Below, piece after piece: positions 63,149 to 64,000 of a stretch of 64,000 bases of DNA. The stretch is from Bacteroidales bacterium. GTDB lineage: Bacteria; Bacteroidota; Bacteroidia; Bacteroidales; UBA932. Below the pieces are notes generated by a model. That model was not told where the DNA came from and made no database searches. It saw only the letters and a list, made by a program, of their open reading frames with translations. How positions within the stretch are numbered: the first letter of the stretch is position 1; every line of letters starts with the position of its first letter. The position numbers and the translations under genes are program-made. The stretch spans positions 62,001 through 126,000 of the forward strand of contig WOYW01000016.1 in assembly GCA_011620605.1 (NCBI GenBank), given 5' to 3'.

Positions 63149-64000
63149 ATGGACAGAACCTGCATTCCCGCTTCTTACAGCTCTCTGATGGATATATGGC
63201 AAACAGAACAGGCCATCAAATTCATCAAAGAGACATTCCAGACGGAACTGTCCGGAGAACTGAAACTCAGGAGGATCACGGCCCCTTTGCTGGTTGCCGA
63301 AGGCACCGGTCTGAACGACAATCTGAACGGAACGGAAGTCCCGGTGCAGTTTCCGTTGAAAACGCTGAACAATAAAAAAGTTGAGATCGTACAATCCCTG
63401 GCTAAATGGAAACGTTATGCCCTGTGGCGTCACAACATTGAACCCGGACTGGGTATTTATACAGACATGAATGCCATACGTCCCGACGAGATCACTGACA
63501 ATCTGCATTCCGTCTATGTAGATCAATGGGACTGGGAAAAAGTAATCCTGCCGGAAGAACGTAACGTGCACACCCTACATAAATGTGTTAAATCCATTTA
63601 TTACGCCATTAAACGTACTCAATTCCTTTTGAGCGAACGTTTTCCCCAACTGAGGCCTTTCCTGCCCCACGACATTCATTTCATTCACGCGGAAGAACTT
63701 CGGAGACTATATCCCCGACTCGGCCCAAAAGAAAGGGAAGACAAGATCGCCGCCCAACACGGGGCAGTGTTTATCCGTGGGATAGGCGGACCATTGGCAG
63801 ACAATACGGTACACGACGGACGAGCTCCAGACTATGACGACTGGAGCACCCAAACGGAACCCGGTTTATTCGGGCTTAACGGAGACATTATTGTACACCA
63901 TCCAATACTTGGGTCTGCTGTTGAACTTTCCTCAATGGGGATTCGCGTAAATCCCCAATCTTTGCGCTACCAGCTTGAATGTACAAACGCGTTAGACAGA
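63149..64000 (+). CDS. asnA: Aspartate--ammonia ligase, N-terminal 284 residues (gene runs off the right edge)
   Basis: Ammonia-dependent asparagine synthetase, ATP to AMP, cytosolic. Class II tRNA-synthetase-like fold with LKLRRITAPLLVAEGTGLNDNLNG, VQSLAKWKRYALWRH, GLGIYTDMNAIRPDE, YVDQWDWEKVI, GAVFIRGIGGPLADNTVHDGRAPDYDDW and LFGLNGDIIVHHPILGSAVELSSMGIRV, all typical of AsnA. The family is about 330-345 aa, so some 50-60 residues are missing. Start ATG 63149 (MDRTCIPASYSSL). No clear TAnnTTTG box is seen just upstream. Confidence 0.95.
   Translation, partial: MDRTCIPASYSSLMDIWQTEQAIKFIKETFQTELSGELKLRRITAPLLVAEGTGLNDNLNGTEVPVQFPLKTLNNKKVEIVQSLAKWKRYALWRHNIEPGLGIYTDMNAIRPDEITDNLHSVYVDQWDWEKVILPEERNVHTLHKCVKSIYYAIKRTQFLLSERFPQLRPFLPHDIHFIHAEELRRLYPRLGPKEREDKIAAQHGAVFIRGIGGPLADNTVHDGRAPDYDDWSTQTEPGLFGLNGDIIVHHPILGSAVELSSMGIRVNPQSLRYQLECTNALDR

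Overview
The window reads as chromosomal DNA of a Bacteroidota bacterium, most likely order Bacteroidales. The signs are SusC/SusD-type outer-membrane pairs, BACON-domain lipoproteins, a DUF6377 regulator, FISUMP and PG0541-type proteins, LytS/LytTR regulation, and promoters of the Bacteroidetes form TAnnTTTG (-7), in the clearest case with TTTG 19 nt upstream (-33). Almost everything is coding, with short gaps and many ATGA overlaps. No phage, complete insertion sequence or CRISPR array was seen.

Layout. 0-2.3 kb: 5' part of fhs, a FISUMP protein and a tRNA-Gly/tRNA-Leu pair. 2.3-6.9 kb (minus): operon yraN-manC-arcA-M55 peptidase-pheS. 6.9-17.2 kb (minus): a surface cluster of NUC1-type endonuclease lipoprotein, Oar-like TonB receptor, OB-fold/BACON lipoprotein and two 5'-nucleotidase-like lipoproteins; together it looks like an extracellular nucleic-acid scavenging system. 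17.4-23 kb: metK behind a SAM-II riboswitch that abuts its start codon, then dacA-mutS2-lipoprotein and comF on the minus strand. 23-29.5 kb (plus): M28 peptidase, three paralogous secretory-lipase-like hydrolases and an MscS channel; between hydrolases 1 and 2 lie four tiny membrane-peptide ORFs (26-45 aa), one of which needs a -1 frameshift at a U UUU UUA heptamer.

29.5-43 kb: LytTR/LytS two-component pair, an RND efflux operon (TolC-MFP-RND-PG0541) and, converging on it, a MacB-type ABC efflux operon (ATPase, two permeases, MFP, TolC) whose promoter overlaps a perfect inverted repeat. 42.9-45.9 kb: a tyrosine phenol-lyase-like gene preceded by a structured leader that encodes a 25-residue peptide with seven Tyr codons and ends in an intrinsic terminator, i.e. 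an apparent tyrosine-sensing attenuator; then a DUF819 membrane protein. 45.9-59 kb: an Omp85-like barrel, a DUF6377 membrane regulator and a polysaccharide utilization locus (SusC, SusD, triple-repeat surface lipoprotein, GH16, GH3) probably aimed at beta-1,3- or mixed-linkage glucan. 59-64 kb: BASS transporter, PlsC-like acyltransferase, DUF456 protein, MBL-fold hydrolase, a 336-bp MITE-like element and the 5' part of asnA.

The features I consider least described are the Tyr-codon leader/attenuator, the micropeptide cluster with its frameshift site, the nucleic-acid scavenging cluster, and a repeated arrangement in which the -7 promoter box sits 2-6 nt before the start codon, predicting leaderless mRNAs.
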